Below, one piece after another: positions 50,055-59,602 of a DNA stretch of 64,000 bases. This DNA comes from Salmonella bongori NCTC 12419 (GTDB lineage: Bacteria > Pseudomonadota > Gammaproteobacteria > Enterobacterales > Enterobacteriaceae). How positions within the stretch are numbered: position 1 is the stretch's first letter; each line of letters starts with the position of its first letter. The stretch is taken from positions 3,658,001-3,722,000 of the forward strand of contig NC_015761.1 in assembly GCF_000252995.1 (NCBI RefSeq). The letters run 5' to 3'. A program made the position numbers and the translations under genes. Below the pieces are notes generated by a model, which worked only from the letters and a program-made list of their open reading frames with translations, was not told the origin of the DNA and made no database searches.

Positions 50055-50530
50055 GATGATTTATCCTTATAAACGCCCTGCGGACGGCGGTGGTTTTCCT
50101 GCATCGCTTTTTCCACCTCGGGCGGGGTGTAGTTCTCGTCGTGTTTGGCGAGCACCTCCTGCGCCTGTATGTGGTTACCCTTCTCCAGTGTGCCCTGCAC
50201 CACCACGCCCTGCCCTTCGCGGAACAGGTCCGGCAGAATGCCTTCATAGCTCACCGTCACCGCCCCTTCGGCGTCATAGATACTGAAATTCACCTTCAGC
50301 GAGTCCGGGTCGCGCCGGACGCTGCCGGGCATCACCATACCGCCGACGCGCAGGCGCTGGCCGGTTTCCGGCATCTGCTGCGTTTCGCGCTTACCGTAAA
50401 GGATTTCGCCCGGGGTATAAAACAGGTCGATGTTCGAACGCAGCGCGTACAGGATAAGCGCCAGGGTCAGAGCCAGGCCTGCCAGGATACCGCAGGCTAT
50501 CCATAACCGGTTTTTACGTCGGATATTCAC
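50051..50530 (-). CDS. ccmE: CcmE, periplasmic heme chaperone
   Basis: 159 residues from the GTG at 50530 (NIRRKNRLWIACG), the family length; the longer ATG frame has no support. Single N-terminal anchor and a beta-barrel domain with the heme-binding histidine in LAKHDENYTPPE. Overlaps ccmD and ccmF by four bases. Confidence 0.94.
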   Translation of the reverse strand: MNIRRKNRLWIACGILAGLALTLALILYALRSNIDLFYTPGEILYGKRETQQMPETGQRLRVGGMVMPGSVRRDPDSLKVNFSIYDAEGAVTVSYEGILPDLFREGQGVVVQGTLEKGNHIQAQEVLAKHDENYTPPEVEKAMQENHRRPQGVYKDKSS

Positions 50531-50739
50531 GCGGCCTCCCGTTGCGCCTGCGCCGCACGCATCCGGGCTTCCCGGGCGCGCTGCTGCGCCACGCCGCGTA
50601 AAATGGCGCGGTGCTGAAAAAAGGTATGCAGGACCAGCGCCGCCAGCGGGACCACGGTCATTGCCACGGCCAGCCAGACAAAAAAGGCGTACCCGCCCAT
50701 GGCGAAAAACTCGCTCCACGATGAAAATGCCGGACTCAC
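50527..50739 (-). CDS. ccmD: CcmD, small membrane subunit
   Basis: 70 residues from the GTG at 50739 (SPAFSSWSEFFAMGGYAFF), one membrane helix and a basic, Ala/Arg-rich tail (RAILRGVAQQRAREARMRAA). It assists release of heme-loaded CcmE. Four-base overlaps with ccmC and ccmE. Confidence 0.92.
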   Translation of the reverse strand: MSPAFSSWSEFFAMGGYAFFVWLAVAMTVVPLAALVLHTFFQHRAILRGVAQQRAREARMRAAQAQREAA

Positions 50740-51473
50740 TGGCGCCCCCTTTTCAGTATCAGTTCGCTCACCCACGGGCGGCGTTTTTCCATCATTAAAA
50801 TCAGGTTGCGCATACGCATCAGCGCAAGCGTCATGAACAGCAGCAGGCAGCCGGCTATCGCCCAGCGCAGCGGCGAGCGCATCGCCGGGTCGATGCTCTG
50901 CTGCATCCGCGTCGACCCCTGATGCAGCGTGTTCCACCACTCAACGGAGTAATGAATGACAGGCAGGTTCACCACGCCAATCAGCACCAGGATCCCCGCC
51001 GCACGCCCCGCCAGTTTGCGGTCATCAAAGGCCTGCCACAGGGCAATAACGCCGGCGTAGAGGAACAACAGCACCAGCTCCGAGGTCAGCCGCGCATCCC
51101 ACACCCACCAGGTGCCCCACATTGGTTTTCCCCATGCGGAACCGGTAACCAGCGCGATAAAGGTAAACACGGCGCCAGCCGGCGCCATCGCCGCAACGGC
51201 AAGGCTGGCCATTTTCATCTGCCAGACCAGCCCGGTAAACGCGGCGACAGCCATCGAGGCGTAAATGCCCATCGACAGGATGGCCGCCGGAACGTGCAGG
51301 TAGATGATGCGGTAGCTTTGCCCCTGCTGATAATCCGCCGGCGCAAAGCCAAAGCCCCAGACCCAGCCGATGCCCAGCGCAACCGCGCCGGCCACCGCCA
51401 GCCAGGGGATGAGCCAGCCACAGATCTGATAGAGCCGGGGAGGCATCGCCAGTTGATGAAGTGTTTTCCACAT
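50736..51473 (-). CDS. ccmC: CcmC, heme exporter / heme-CcmE transfer
   Basis: 245 residues, six helices, WWD motif GTWWVWDARLTSELVL. It loads heme onto CcmE. It is separated from ccmB by 83 bases holding a GC-rich hairpin (about 51513-51540), the only sizeable gap in the operon. Confidence 0.96.
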   Translation of the reverse strand: MWKTLHQLAMPPRLYQICGWLIPWLAVAGAVALGIGWVWGFGFAPADYQQGQSYRIIYLHVPAAILSMGIYASMAVAAFTGLVWQMKMASLAVAAMAPAGAVFTFIALVTGSAWGKPMWGTWWVWDARLTSELVLLFLYAGVIALWQAFDDRKLAGRAAGILVLIGVVNLPVIHYSVEWWNTLHQGSTRMQQSIDPAMRSPLRWAIAGCLLLFMTLALMRMRNLILMMEKRRPWVSELILKRGRQ

Positions 51474-51556
51474 AGTTCAGTCACCAGACTCCATTAATGA
51501 ACATTCATTTTGCCGGAGGGGCGGCTTCGCCCTGCGGCCTGTAAATCCTGTGCACA

Positions 51557-52216
51557 TTACTGCACGCTGACCCGTAACGCCGCCGCCGTGGCAAAGGGGC
51601 TTAACGTGGCGCTGCCTGCCAGCAGCGCCCCCAAAACCGCCAGGTAGCCGTCAGCGGGTAAATGCATCGACGCCGCCTCCATCGCCGCGGTGGCAAAAAT
51701 CAGCACCGGGATGGCCAGCGGCAGGACCAGGACGCTCAGCAGCACACCGCCGCGTTTCAGCCCCACCGTCAGCCCGGCGCCCGGCGCGCCGAGGAAACTC
51801 AGCGTCGGGGTGCCGAGCAGCAGCGTCAGCGCCATCATTTTCCAGCCGCCGGTATCCATCCCCAGCAGCAGCGCCACCAGCGGGGAGAGCAGTATCAGCG
51901 GCAGGCCGGCCACCACCCAGTGCGCCAGCACCTTTGCCAGCACCACCGCCGGCAGCGGCAACGGCAGCAGCATCAGCTGCTCCAGGCTGCCGTCCTGCAG
52001 GTCGTCACGGAACAGGCGCTCCAGCGCCAGCAGGGAAGCCAGCAGCGCCGCCACCTGGATAATTCCCGGCGCAATCCGCGCCAGAAGCTGCGGCTCCGGG
52101 CCAACGCTCAGCGGAAACAGGGTGATGACAATCAGAAAGAACCACAGCGGATTGGCGATTTCGGCGCGGTGGCGAAACGCCACACGCAGTTCGAGGCGGA
52201 AGATGCGCCACATCAT
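51557..52216 (-). CDS. ccmB: CcmB, ABC transporter permease
   Basis: 219 residues, six helices (ERLFRDDLQDGSLEQLMLLPLPL in the first cytoplasmic loop). With CcmA it releases holo-CcmE using ATP. Overlaps ccmA by four bases. Confidence 0.95.
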   Translation of the reverse strand: MMWRIFRLELRVAFRHRAEIANPLWFFLIVITLFPLSVGPEPQLLARIAPGIIQVAALLASLLALERLFRDDLQDGSLEQLMLLPLPLPAVVLAKVLAHWVVAGLPLILLSPLVALLLGMDTGGWKMMALTLLLGTPTLSFLGAPGAGLTVGLKRGGVLLSVLVLPLAIPVLIFATAAMEAASMHLPADGYLAVLGALLAGSATLSPFATAAALRVSVQ

Positions 52217-52842
52217 TGCCCGGCCCCCTCAGTGGCCAGCGCAATACGGCGGATTTTATCCGCGGCAGCGTTTAACGGCTGGTGGGTGGTCAGCATGACG
52301 CTCCCGCCCTGCCCGACGTGCTGCGCCATCCGCCGGGTGAGCCGTTCCACGCCGTTAACATCGATGGCGGTGAACGGTTCATCAAGGATCCAAAGCGTGG
52401 CACGGGTCAGCCAGAGACGGGCCAGCGCCACCCGGCGCTGCTGGCCGGCAGAAAGCTGATTCACGGGAATATCTTCGTATCCGGCGAGCCCGGCCTGCGC
52501 CAGCGCCTCCAGACACTGCGCCGTGTTGCCGTCGTGATGATAAAAGCGCAGGTTTTCCAGCGCGGAAAGCCGGGTTTTTATCCCCGGCTGGTGGCCAATC
52601 CACAGCAGGTTCTGGTGATAGCTGTCGCGCACGCGGTGCAGGGGTTCGCCCTGCCAGTACACCCCGCCGCTGTCGGGGCGCGCCAGCCCGGCAAGCAGGC
52701 GCAGGAGGGTGGTTTTCCCGGCGCCGTTGCCGCCGGTAATTTGCACCCACTCCCCGGCGCCCACGGTGAACGACAGCCCGCAAAACAGCGTCCTCTCGTC
52801 CCGCTCGCAGTGCAGTTCTCTGGCTTCAAGCATCATCGTCAT
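52213..52842 (-). CDS. ccmA: CcmA, ABC transporter ATPase
   Basis: 209 residues. Walker A GGNGAGKTT, signature LSAGQQRRVALARLWL, Walker B LWILDEPF, and the H-loop TTHQ. The ATG at 52842 overlaps the peroxidase gene stop by four bases, which couples the two. Confidence 0.95.
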   Translation of the reverse strand: MTMMLEARELHCERDERTLFCGLSFTVGAGEWVQITGGNGAGKTTLLRLLAGLARPDSGGVYWQGEPLHRVRDSYHQNLLWIGHQPGIKTRLSALENLRFYHHDGNTAQCLEALAQAGLAGYEDIPVNQLSAGQQRRVALARLWLTRATLWILDEPFTAIDVNGVERLTRRMAQHVGQGGSVMLTTHQPLNAAADKIRRIALATEGAGQ

Positions 52843-54239
52843 TGCGCATATTCAGGCTGATAGGGCGTATAAACACCAGTCAGGCTTTCCAGGAAGGCGA
52901 CGATATCGTCAATATCGTTTTGTGGCAGATCGGTGCCAACCTGATAGCGCAGCATCAGTTTTACCGCGCCATCCAGCGTCGGTACATCACCCCGATGGAA
53001 ATAAGGTGCCGTTAACGCCACATTGCGTAAACCCGGAACTTTTTGTCGTAATTTATCGCGTACCTCTTTAGTGACGTTCATACGACCAATATCCGCCGCT
53101 GTAATTTCACCAAAATTAAAGTCACGTTTTAATCCTAACGGTTCAAAGGAACGCCCCCCCAAAATGATACCGCCGTGACAGGTCGCACATTTATTCTCTT
53201 TAAATAATTGATAACCGTGTTTCTGTTGCGCGGTCAGCGCACTTTCATCTCCACGTAACCATTTATCAAAAGCAGAGTCCGGTGTTATCAATGTTTTTTC
53301 AAATTCAGCAATCGCATCGGTAATATTTTCCCCGGTAAATCCTTGCGGATAAACTGCCTGGAAATCTTTTTTCAATACCGGATCTTTATCAAGCTTGCTA
53401 ATAATTTCATCCCAGGATTTAGAGGCCATTTCGATGGGGTTTAACGGCGGTCCGCCGGCTTGTTCTTGCAGGGTCGCAGCGCGACCATCCCAGAATTGCT
53501 CAATATTAAAGACCGAGTTGAAGACCGTCGGCGCATTTATTGGTCCTACCGCACCGCCAACGCCAATTGAGGTTTTTCTGCCATCTACACCACCAGCATT
53601 TAACGCGTGACAATGCGCACAGGATATTGTGCTGTCCCCGGATAAACGTTCATCATGATAAAGACGGAAGCCTAAATCGACTTTTTTAGCATCGACAGGG
53701 ATATTGCGCGGAATAGGCTGAACGGGCTCATTCCGGTGCGCTGCATCGGTATCGGCGCTGGCATAATGACGTTCACGCTGATCGGCTATCCAGGTCAGAA
53801 TGTCAGTACGCTCTTTATCGCTAACGCCCCCGGCCCAGTGCAGCGCGACATAGCGGGTTGGCGGCATAGTCTGATGTTGCATAACCCATTCAATTTTATT
53901 TAGTTCGCTTTGCGGCACCGGCGTATCTGCAATCAGGGCGGCACGGACTGCCTCAAGGTTAAACGATTTATAGCCGAGCTGGATATCGTAATCCATTAGC
54001 TGCTTTGCCACCGGAAAAGAGGAATAAAAAGGTAATTCAGCGGAAGGCGTATGACAATAATCACATCCTTTCTCCCTGAAATAGCCAAGAATTTTATTAT
54101 TTTCTCCCACCACAGATGCCTGCACATCGCTTTTTTTACTGCGTTGTTTGTCGTAATACCATACATACCCGGACAAACCTAAATAACATAACAGCCCAAC
54201 GGTGATAACCGTTGTCGCATAGAGGGTAATTTTTTTCAT
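52839..54239 (-). CDS. yhjA: tri-heme cytochrome c peroxidase, YhjA-like
   Basis: 466 residues. N-terminal membrane anchor (about 6-28) and three c-type heme motifs: CDYCH (59-63), CAHCH (207-211) and CATCH (351-355), as in E. coli YhjA. It reduces H2O2 in the periplasm with quinol-derived electrons, and allows peroxide use as an acceptor under low oxygen. It leads the ccm operon and is itself a client of CcmA-H. The symbol reflects similarity; a separate yhjA locus may exist elsewhere in the genome. Confidence 0.9.
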   Translation of the reverse strand: MKKITLYATTVITVGLLCYLGLSGYVWYYDKQRSKKSDVQASVVGENNKILGYFREKGCDYCHTPSAELPFYSSFPVAKQLMDYDIQLGYKSFNLEAVRAALIADTPVPQSELNKIEWVMQHQTMPPTRYVALHWAGGVSDKERTDILTWIADQRERHYASADTDAAHRNEPVQPIPRNIPVDAKKVDLGFRLYHDERLSGDSTISCAHCHALNAGGVDGRKTSIGVGGAVGPINAPTVFNSVFNIEQFWDGRAATLQEQAGGPPLNPIEMASKSWDEIISKLDKDPVLKKDFQAVYPQGFTGENITDAIAEFEKTLITPDSAFDKWLRGDESALTAQQKHGYQLFKENKCATCHGGIILGGRSFEPLGLKRDFNFGEITAADIGRMNVTKEVRDKLRQKVPGLRNVALTAPYFHRGDVPTLDGAVKLMLRYQVGTDLPQNDIDDIVAFLESLTGVYTPYQPEYAQ

Positions 54240-54335
54240 ATCATTATCCTTATGGGGTATTGCGGCATGATTAATTAAATTTTATTTTTTTACTCATGAG
54301 GCCCGTCAATACTAAATGCAAACCCATTGTGGATA

Positions 54336-54349
54336 TTGATTGGTATCAA
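54336..54349. promoter_or_regulatory. FNR box upstream of the peroxidase-ccm operon
   Basis: TTGAT-tggt-ATCAA is an exact FNR consensus palindrome, about 100 bases before the peroxidase start and between it and torD. It implies induction without oxygen. Confidence 0.85.
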
Positions 54350-54428
54350 TAATTACAATTGACCAAACCTATAGATATGATAACCCCCGGCTATCGTAAG
54401 CGTTTTTTTGCGATACGTATCACTTATT

Positions 54429-55061
54429 TCATTTTGTAGCCACAACGCGCAAATCCTCTTTTCCATCATCAAAACGAACGATAGCCAACAATAATTGACT
54501 TAACGCAGCATAAAAACCATAGGGATCATGCTTAACGCAATTATTTGTAAATTCCGGAAGCCACTCCAGTAATGACGATAATGTTTTCTGACGTAATTTA
54601 TTCATTCTGCGTTGTTGGAACGATTCACCTAACGAAAAATGTAAATGGCTCAGTAATTCCAGATAAATGGCCAGATGATCGGCCGGTTCTTTAAAGTCGT
54701 CGTTGACGTCCATCCCGGCGTCAAGCAATAAATGTTTAATCATGCCGGGGTCCTGCTGCGGGTAGTGCGAGGCATAAGGCAATGCCGCTTTTTTATCCGT
54801 CAGCAGAAATAACCCGCAAAAATCTGCCGCCAGTTCCAGTTGCGCATCCTGGCGTAGACTAAGCGCGGCAATTTTTTGTTCGACCAACGCCACCGACGCC
54901 GCCAGATCTGGCTGGCGCTTTAATAACGCCAGCCAGTCCGCGATCTCCGCGGACTGTAATTGCCTTAACCCTTCCTCATCGACTTCCCGGAAAAAGAGCA
55001 ACGCCAGCCATGCATATACACAGGCATACTGTTCCTGGGCAAGCGTTATTTGCTTAACCAT
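54429..55061 (-). CDS. torD: TorD, chaperone of TMAO reductase
   Basis: 210 residues from the ATG at 55061 (MVKQITLAQEQYACVYAW), giving the E. coli length; the frame is open to 55163. All-helical TorD/DmsD fold (AADFCGLFLLTDKKAALPYASHY). It binds the TorA signal and helps molybdenum cofactor insertion. Overlaps torA by eight bases. Confidence 0.93.
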   Translation of the reverse strand: MVKQITLAQEQYACVYAWLALLFFREVDEEGLRQLQSAEIADWLALLKRQPDLAASVALVEQKIAALSLRQDAQLELAADFCGLFLLTDKKAALPYASHYPQQDPGMIKHLLLDAGMDVNDDFKEPADHLAIYLELLSHLHFSLGESFQQRRMNKLRQKTLSSLLEWLPEFTNNCVKHDPYGFYAALSQLLLAIVRFDDGKEDLRVVATK

Positions 55062-57606
55062 GTAGATCCCCCTGCGATGCGGGGACATATTCACACTGCG
55101 CGACCATCTCCACAGGGCCGTTAAACGCCGTGACGTTATCAACAGGGCCGGTATATTTTTCAATTTCTACCAGCGTAGTATGTGCGCTGGTCGCCTGTGC
55201 GAGTTGCGACGTACCGATATCCAGTGTTAATACGTTAGGGTTGCCATACTTACACAACGCATTAATTTTCCCCCCTTTATCAGGATCGTACCATGCGCCT
55301 TCATGAATTCTCGCCACGCCCGGCGCGTACCGATCGGAAACTACCGCTCCCGCCAGTACCTGCCCACGCGCATTGAATACCCGCACGATGTCGCCGTTAC
55401 GGATCCCGCGTGCGCTGGCATCCTGTGGATTAATAAAGACCGGCTCCTTGCCACCAACAGCGTAGTGTTGGCGCAATGTTTCCGACTCACACAATTGGGA
55501 ATGCAGGCGGTAATCAGGGTGGACGGACTGTAAATGCAGCGGCCAGCGCTGCGATCCCGGCCCACCATGCGAACGTTCGATTTTTTCAAACCACATCGGA
55601 TGGCCCTGACAATCGTCATATTTCATGTCGGCGATCGTTTTGGAGTAAATCTCGATCAAGCCGCTTGGCGTTCCCAGCGGTTCCAGGTCCGGATCTTCGC
55701 GGAAGGCCTGATGGCGCACAAACATTTGCGGATGCTCAAACTCAATGTACTCCTGCTGATTCCAGAACACCTCAAAAGTCGGTAAGTGGATACCGCGGCC
55801 TTTCCCCTGCTGACTCCCTTCCTGCCAGATGCGCTTCAGCCACCCCATTTCATCCAGACCTTCCGTGAACGCTGCTTCACGGTTAAAGCGGCGGCAGAGA
55901 TCGCGGAAAATGTCAAAGTCGTTACGCGCTTCAAACTGTGGCGGAACAACCTGTTTCATGGCAATAATGCCGCGGTTGGAGTGGTTGCCGAACTGATCGA
56001 GGTCGTTACGCTCAAATTGAGTGGTAGCCGGCAAGACGATATCCGCAAAGCGGCAAGTCGATGTCCACTGGTTATCAATAGCGATAACCGTTTCCAGCTT
56101 GCGCCATCCCTCAATCATGCGGTTAATTTGTTGGTGCCGATGGAACGGGTTGGTCCCGGCGAATACGCACATTTTCAGCGATGGTAATTTAACCGATTTC
56201 CCGTTCCAGTTAATCACTTTCCCTGGCTCGAGGATGGCATCCATAAAACGCGCAATAGGAATGGTGCTGCTGTAACCTTTGTAATCGGTGCTGTCGTGTA
56301 CTGGCGGAACGGTCGTCGAACCGGAGAAGCCGCTTAAAATGATCCCCTTACGGCTCGGCGTACCGGCGCCGTTATAGTGCCAGCCAAAGCCAAAGCCGCC
56401 GCCCGGTAAACCAATCTGCCCCAGCATTGCCGCCAGCACGACCACCATCCATGACCATTGTTCGCCATGCTGCATACGCTGTACGCACCAACCTGCGATG
56501 ATCTGCGTTCTGTCGCCCGCCATCTGCCGTGCCAGCGCGCGGATGGTGTCGGCGTCAATACCGCACAGTTTTTCCGCCCAGGCGGCATCTTTAGGTTGCC
56601 CATCTTTCTCACCGAGCAAATAGGGGAGAAACTGTTCAAAACCGACGCAATAGTTAGCGAGGAAGTTTTTATCGTACAGTTTCTCACTGTACAGAGTATG
56701 CGCCAGCGCCAGCTGCAACGGAACGTCCGTCTGCGGGTTAATGGCAATGTGTTTAACCTTATCGCGCCCCAGATAATCATGCGTGGAAGTGACGACCGGG
56801 TCGATGCTGATAACCGAGATATCGCCGCTGGCGACCTTCTCTTTTAATTGTTCATAGTACTGATAGACATCGTGATCCGGGCACCACCAGTTCGCCTGCT
56901 GGTTTTTCACCATATCCGATCCCCACAGCACAATCGTTTTACTGTTCTGTAAAACAAGAGGCCATGACGTTTGCTGTTCGTACACTTCCATTGAGCCGAC
57001 CACGCGCGGCAGAATCACCTGCGCCGCGCCGGTGGAATAGTCCCCTCCTGTGCTAACGCTATTGCCATGCAGCGCAATGGCGCGCGCCAGCATCCCGGAG
57101 GCGTTATGGAACATACCGGTAGATTGCCAGCCGCTCGCCGTCAGTAACGCACTCGGCCCATAGGTTTTCTGCACCCGCTCCAGCTCCTGATAGAACAGAT
57201 CCAGCGCCTCATCCCAGGAGACCCGCACAAAACGATTATCCCCACGCTGCGAGGTGTCGCTTTGATGACCTTTGCGCATCCAGTCGACACGCACCATCGG
57301 GTAGCGGATACGCGCCGCATTGTGAACATGATCGGGCAGGCCGGCGATCATTTTGGACGGATATTTATCCTGTTCAAATGGTTTTGCCGCCACAAAGCGA
57401 CCTTCGGCTACCGTGGCGCGAATCGCCCCCCAGTGGGAACCCGTCAGGATACCTTCTTTCGTCGCGGCGCCAGGCGTCACGGCATCCGCCGCATGAGCGC
57501 TGCGAGGCGTCAACAGTGACGGCCCCAGCATTCCTGCCACCGTCAGGCCGCCGAGTTGCGCCAGAAAACGACGACGTGAGACGTATAACGTGTCCTTATT
57601 TTTCAT
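55054..57606 (-). CDS. torA: TorA, periplasmic TMAO reductase
   Basis: 850 residues from the ATG at 57606. Tat signal with SRRRFLA at residues 10-16 and cleavage near PRSAHA. Molybdopterin oxidoreductase of the DMSO reductase family, with the Mo-ligand serine region GGDYSTGAAQ and no Fe-S cysteines. It reduces trimethylamine N-oxide with electrons from TorC. An upstream ATG at 57654 is not needed. Confidence 0.96.
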   Translation of the reverse strand: MKNKDTLYVSRRRFLAQLGGLTVAGMLGPSLLTPRSAHAADAVTPGAATKEGILTGSHWGAIRATVAEGRFVAAKPFEQDKYPSKMIAGLPDHVHNAARIRYPMVRVDWMRKGHQSDTSQRGDNRFVRVSWDEALDLFYQELERVQKTYGPSALLTASGWQSTGMFHNASGMLARAIALHGNSVSTGGDYSTGAAQVILPRVVGSMEVYEQQTSWPLVLQNSKTIVLWGSDMVKNQQANWWCPDHDVYQYYEQLKEKVASGDISVISIDPVVTSTHDYLGRDKVKHIAINPQTDVPLQLALAHTLYSEKLYDKNFLANYCVGFEQFLPYLLGEKDGQPKDAAWAEKLCGIDADTIRALARQMAGDRTQIIAGWCVQRMQHGEQWSWMVVVLAAMLGQIGLPGGGFGFGWHYNGAGTPSRKGIILSGFSGSTTVPPVHDSTDYKGYSSTIPIARFMDAILEPGKVINWNGKSVKLPSLKMCVFAGTNPFHRHQQINRMIEGWRKLETVIAIDNQWTSTCRFADIVLPATTQFERNDLDQFGNHSNRGIIAMKQVVPPQFEARNDFDIFRDLCRRFNREAAFTEGLDEMGWLKRIWQEGSQQGKGRGIHLPTFEVFWNQQEYIEFEHPQMFVRHQAFREDPDLEPLGTPSGLIEIYSKTIADMKYDDCQGHPMWFEKIERSHGGPGSQRWPLHLQSVHPDYRLHSQLCESETLRQHYAVGGKEPVFINPQDASARGIRNGDIVRVFNARGQVLAGAVVSDRYAPGVARIHEGAWYDPDKGGKINALCKYGNPNVLTLDIGTSQLAQATSAHTTLVEIEKYTGPVDNVTAFNGPVEMVAQCEYVPASQGDLHG

Positions 57607-58780
57607 TGTTTTCTCCCTTATCGCTGTGCGGCGTAGTGGTGGTATCAGACGCATTCATCTGGAGATATTTCAACAAGGTACGTTCTTCACGCTTATCCAG
57701 ACTGGTAAAACCGATCATGCCATTGAGCGTGCCGATCCAGCCGTTAGCGTCGAAGTGCGCTTTATCCGGCGCGCCATGACACTGGTTACAGGTTCCGTTA
57801 TAGAGCGAATCCGCGTAGGCCCAGATGGGTTTAATATCATTCACCATATCGCCTTTTTGCATCCATGCGGTCGCCTGTAACTTGCTCCACTCGGTATTGG
57901 TTGCGGCAACGGTCGTTTTTTCCAGCGTTTTCACATGCTGTTGCACATCACCACGAATCGAAGCGACAAAAATACGTTTACCGGGCAACTGCGTCAGTAC
58001 GCGCTGGCGACCGTCCGTCTCCGTCCAGCCTTCGACTTGCACCTGCAGCCAGTCCCCGTCCCGTTTAAGGACTTTCACTTCAGAAGCGGGTAGCAGCGAA
58101 CCAGCCGGTTCTTTATCACCTTTAGCGGCGTAAATCGGCTTGATATCCAGCGAATAAAGCGTATCGCCGTCATTATGCGTACTGGCACTGGCGCGCAGTT
58201 CTTCAAATTGTTTGCGGAAACCGCTGCTCATATCCGGTAGCTGATGGGCAATCCCTTTATGGCAGTCGATGCAGGATTGATTTTCTTTCGCGGCGATTTT
58301 CATTTGCCGCGCTGCTTCCGGGTTCTGTTTCGCGTGATCCATTGCGTCGTAGTTATGGCAGGAGCGACAGGTCGCGGAGTTATTCTCTTTCATACGCGCC
58401 CATTCACGCTCGGCAAGCTCGGCACGTTTGGCTTCAAATTTTTCCGGGGTATCAATCGAGTGGGCGATAAACGTCTGGTAAAGATCGTTACTGGCTTCCA
58501 GCTTACGTTTCACCATGCCGGGGATATCTGGGGGGATATGGCAATCGTGACATTCCGCGCGTACGCCAGAGGCATTCTGGAAATGGACGGACTGTTTATA
58601 TTCCTGATACACCGGCTGCATACTATGGCAGCTGACGCAAAACTCTGTCGAACTGGTCAGTTTGATACCGACGTGAGGTAACACAATCAGCGCGACACCG
58701 ATCACAATCCCGACAATGACCAGCGCCAGTATCGACCAACGGGCGCTTGGCCTGAGTAGCGCTCTCCAGAGTTTTCGCAT
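57596..58780 (-). CDS. torC: TorC, pentaheme cytochrome c
   Basis: 394 residues from the ATG at 58780 (MRKLWRALLRPSARW). N-terminal anchor of the NapC/NirT type and five heme motifs: CVSCH, CHDCH, CRSCH, CIDCH and CNQCH, the last in the C-terminal domain that also contacts TorS. It carries electrons from menaquinol to TorA. Overlaps torA by 11 bases. Confidence 0.96.
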   Translation of the reverse strand: MRKLWRALLRPSARWSILALVIVGIVIGVALIVLPHVGIKLTSSTEFCVSCHSMQPVYQEYKQSVHFQNASGVRAECHDCHIPPDIPGMVKRKLEASNDLYQTFIAHSIDTPEKFEAKRAELAEREWARMKENNSATCRSCHNYDAMDHAKQNPEAARQMKIAAKENQSCIDCHKGIAHQLPDMSSGFRKQFEELRASASTHNDGDTLYSLDIKPIYAAKGDKEPAGSLLPASEVKVLKRDGDWLQVQVEGWTETDGRQRVLTQLPGKRIFVASIRGDVQQHVKTLEKTTVAATNTEWSKLQATAWMQKGDMVNDIKPIWAYADSLYNGTCNQCHGAPDKAHFDANGWIGTLNGMIGFTSLDKREERTLLKYLQMNASDTTTTPHSDKGENNEK

Positions 58781-58828
58781 AATAGCCCCTGTAATTATAT
58801 GGTTTAATGCGCAGATCTTATTCCGCAA

Positions 58829-58891
58829 ATATGAACAGCGTCACTGGTCAGGATGAACGGGATACGGCAATATATGAACAGATATGAACAG
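58829..58891. promoter_or_regulatory. tor boxes between torC and torR
   Basis: Three exact copies of the decamer atatgaacag (58829-58838, 58872-58881, 58882-58891; CTGTTCATAT on the torC strand) and one degenerate copy (aggatgaacg, 58850-58859). These are the TorR-binding tor boxes that switch on torCAD and repress torR itself. Confidence 0.92.
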
Positions 58892-58909
58892 AAAGAGATC
58901 GCGCGCAGG

Positions 58910-59602
58910 ATGTCACATCACATTGTTATTGTTGAGGATGAACCTGTTACTCAGGCCAGATTACAGGCCTATTTTGAGCAGGAGGGGTATCGCGTTTCGG
59001 TGACCGACAGCGGCGCGGGCCTGCGCGACATCATGGAGCATGAGCACATTTCGCTGATTCTGCTGGATATCAATCTTCCCGATGAAAACGGGTTGATGCT
59101 GACCAGATCACTACGCGAACGCTCCACGGTGGGCATCATTCTGGTGACGGGGCGTTGCGACCAAATCGACCGCATCGTCGGGCTGGAGATGGGCGCGGAC
59201 GACTACGTCACCAAGCCGCTGGAACTGCGCGAGCTGGTAGTGCGGGTGAAAAATCTTTTATGGCGCATCGATCTGGCTCACCCCACGCCGCAAAGCGTCA
59301 ACGAAAACTGCTATGTTTTTTCCGGTTATTGCCTGAATGTCATGAACCACACGCTGGAATACAACGGTGAAACCATTAAGCTGACGCGTGCAGAATACGA
59401 ACTGCTGCTGGCTTTTGTCACTAACCCAGGTAAAGTACTACATCGAGAACGCCTGCTGCGGATGCTTTCCGCCCGCCGCGTAGAAACGCCGGATCTCCGC
59501 ACGATTGATGTATTGGTTCGCCGCTTACGCCACAAAATTACACCAGAGCTACTGGTTACCCAGCATGGCGAAGGTTACTTTTTAGCCTCAGATGTGTATT
59601 GA
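58910..59602 (+). CDS. torR: TorR, OmpR-family response regulator
   Basis: 230 residues from the ATG at 58910 (MSHHIVIVEDEPVTQ), the E. coli length. Receiver with Asp53 in ILLDINLPDENG; winged helix with KLTRAEYELLLAFVTNPGKVL. Activates torCAD on TMAO. The end overlaps torT by 28 bases on the opposite strand. Confidence 0.94.
   Translation: MSHHIVIVEDEPVTQARLQAYFEQEGYRVSVTDSGAGLRDIMEHEHISLILLDINLPDENGLMLTRSLRERSTVGIILVTGRCDQIDRIVGLEMGADDYVTKPLELRELVVRVKNLLWRIDLAHPTPQSVNENCYVFSGYCLNVMNHTLEYNGETIKLTRAEYELLLAFVTNPGKVLHRERLLRMLSARRVETPDLRTIDVLVRRLRHKITPELLVTQHGEGYFLASDVY

Noticed and set aside
51513..51540. GC-rich hairpin between ccmB and ccmC as a terminator
   Set aside because: No T-run follows and the operon must continue; more likely a processing or stabilising hairpin.
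58829..58891. Short repeated decamers as a possible CRISPR or tandem repeat
   Set aside because: They match tor boxes in sequence and place; no spacers or cas genes.
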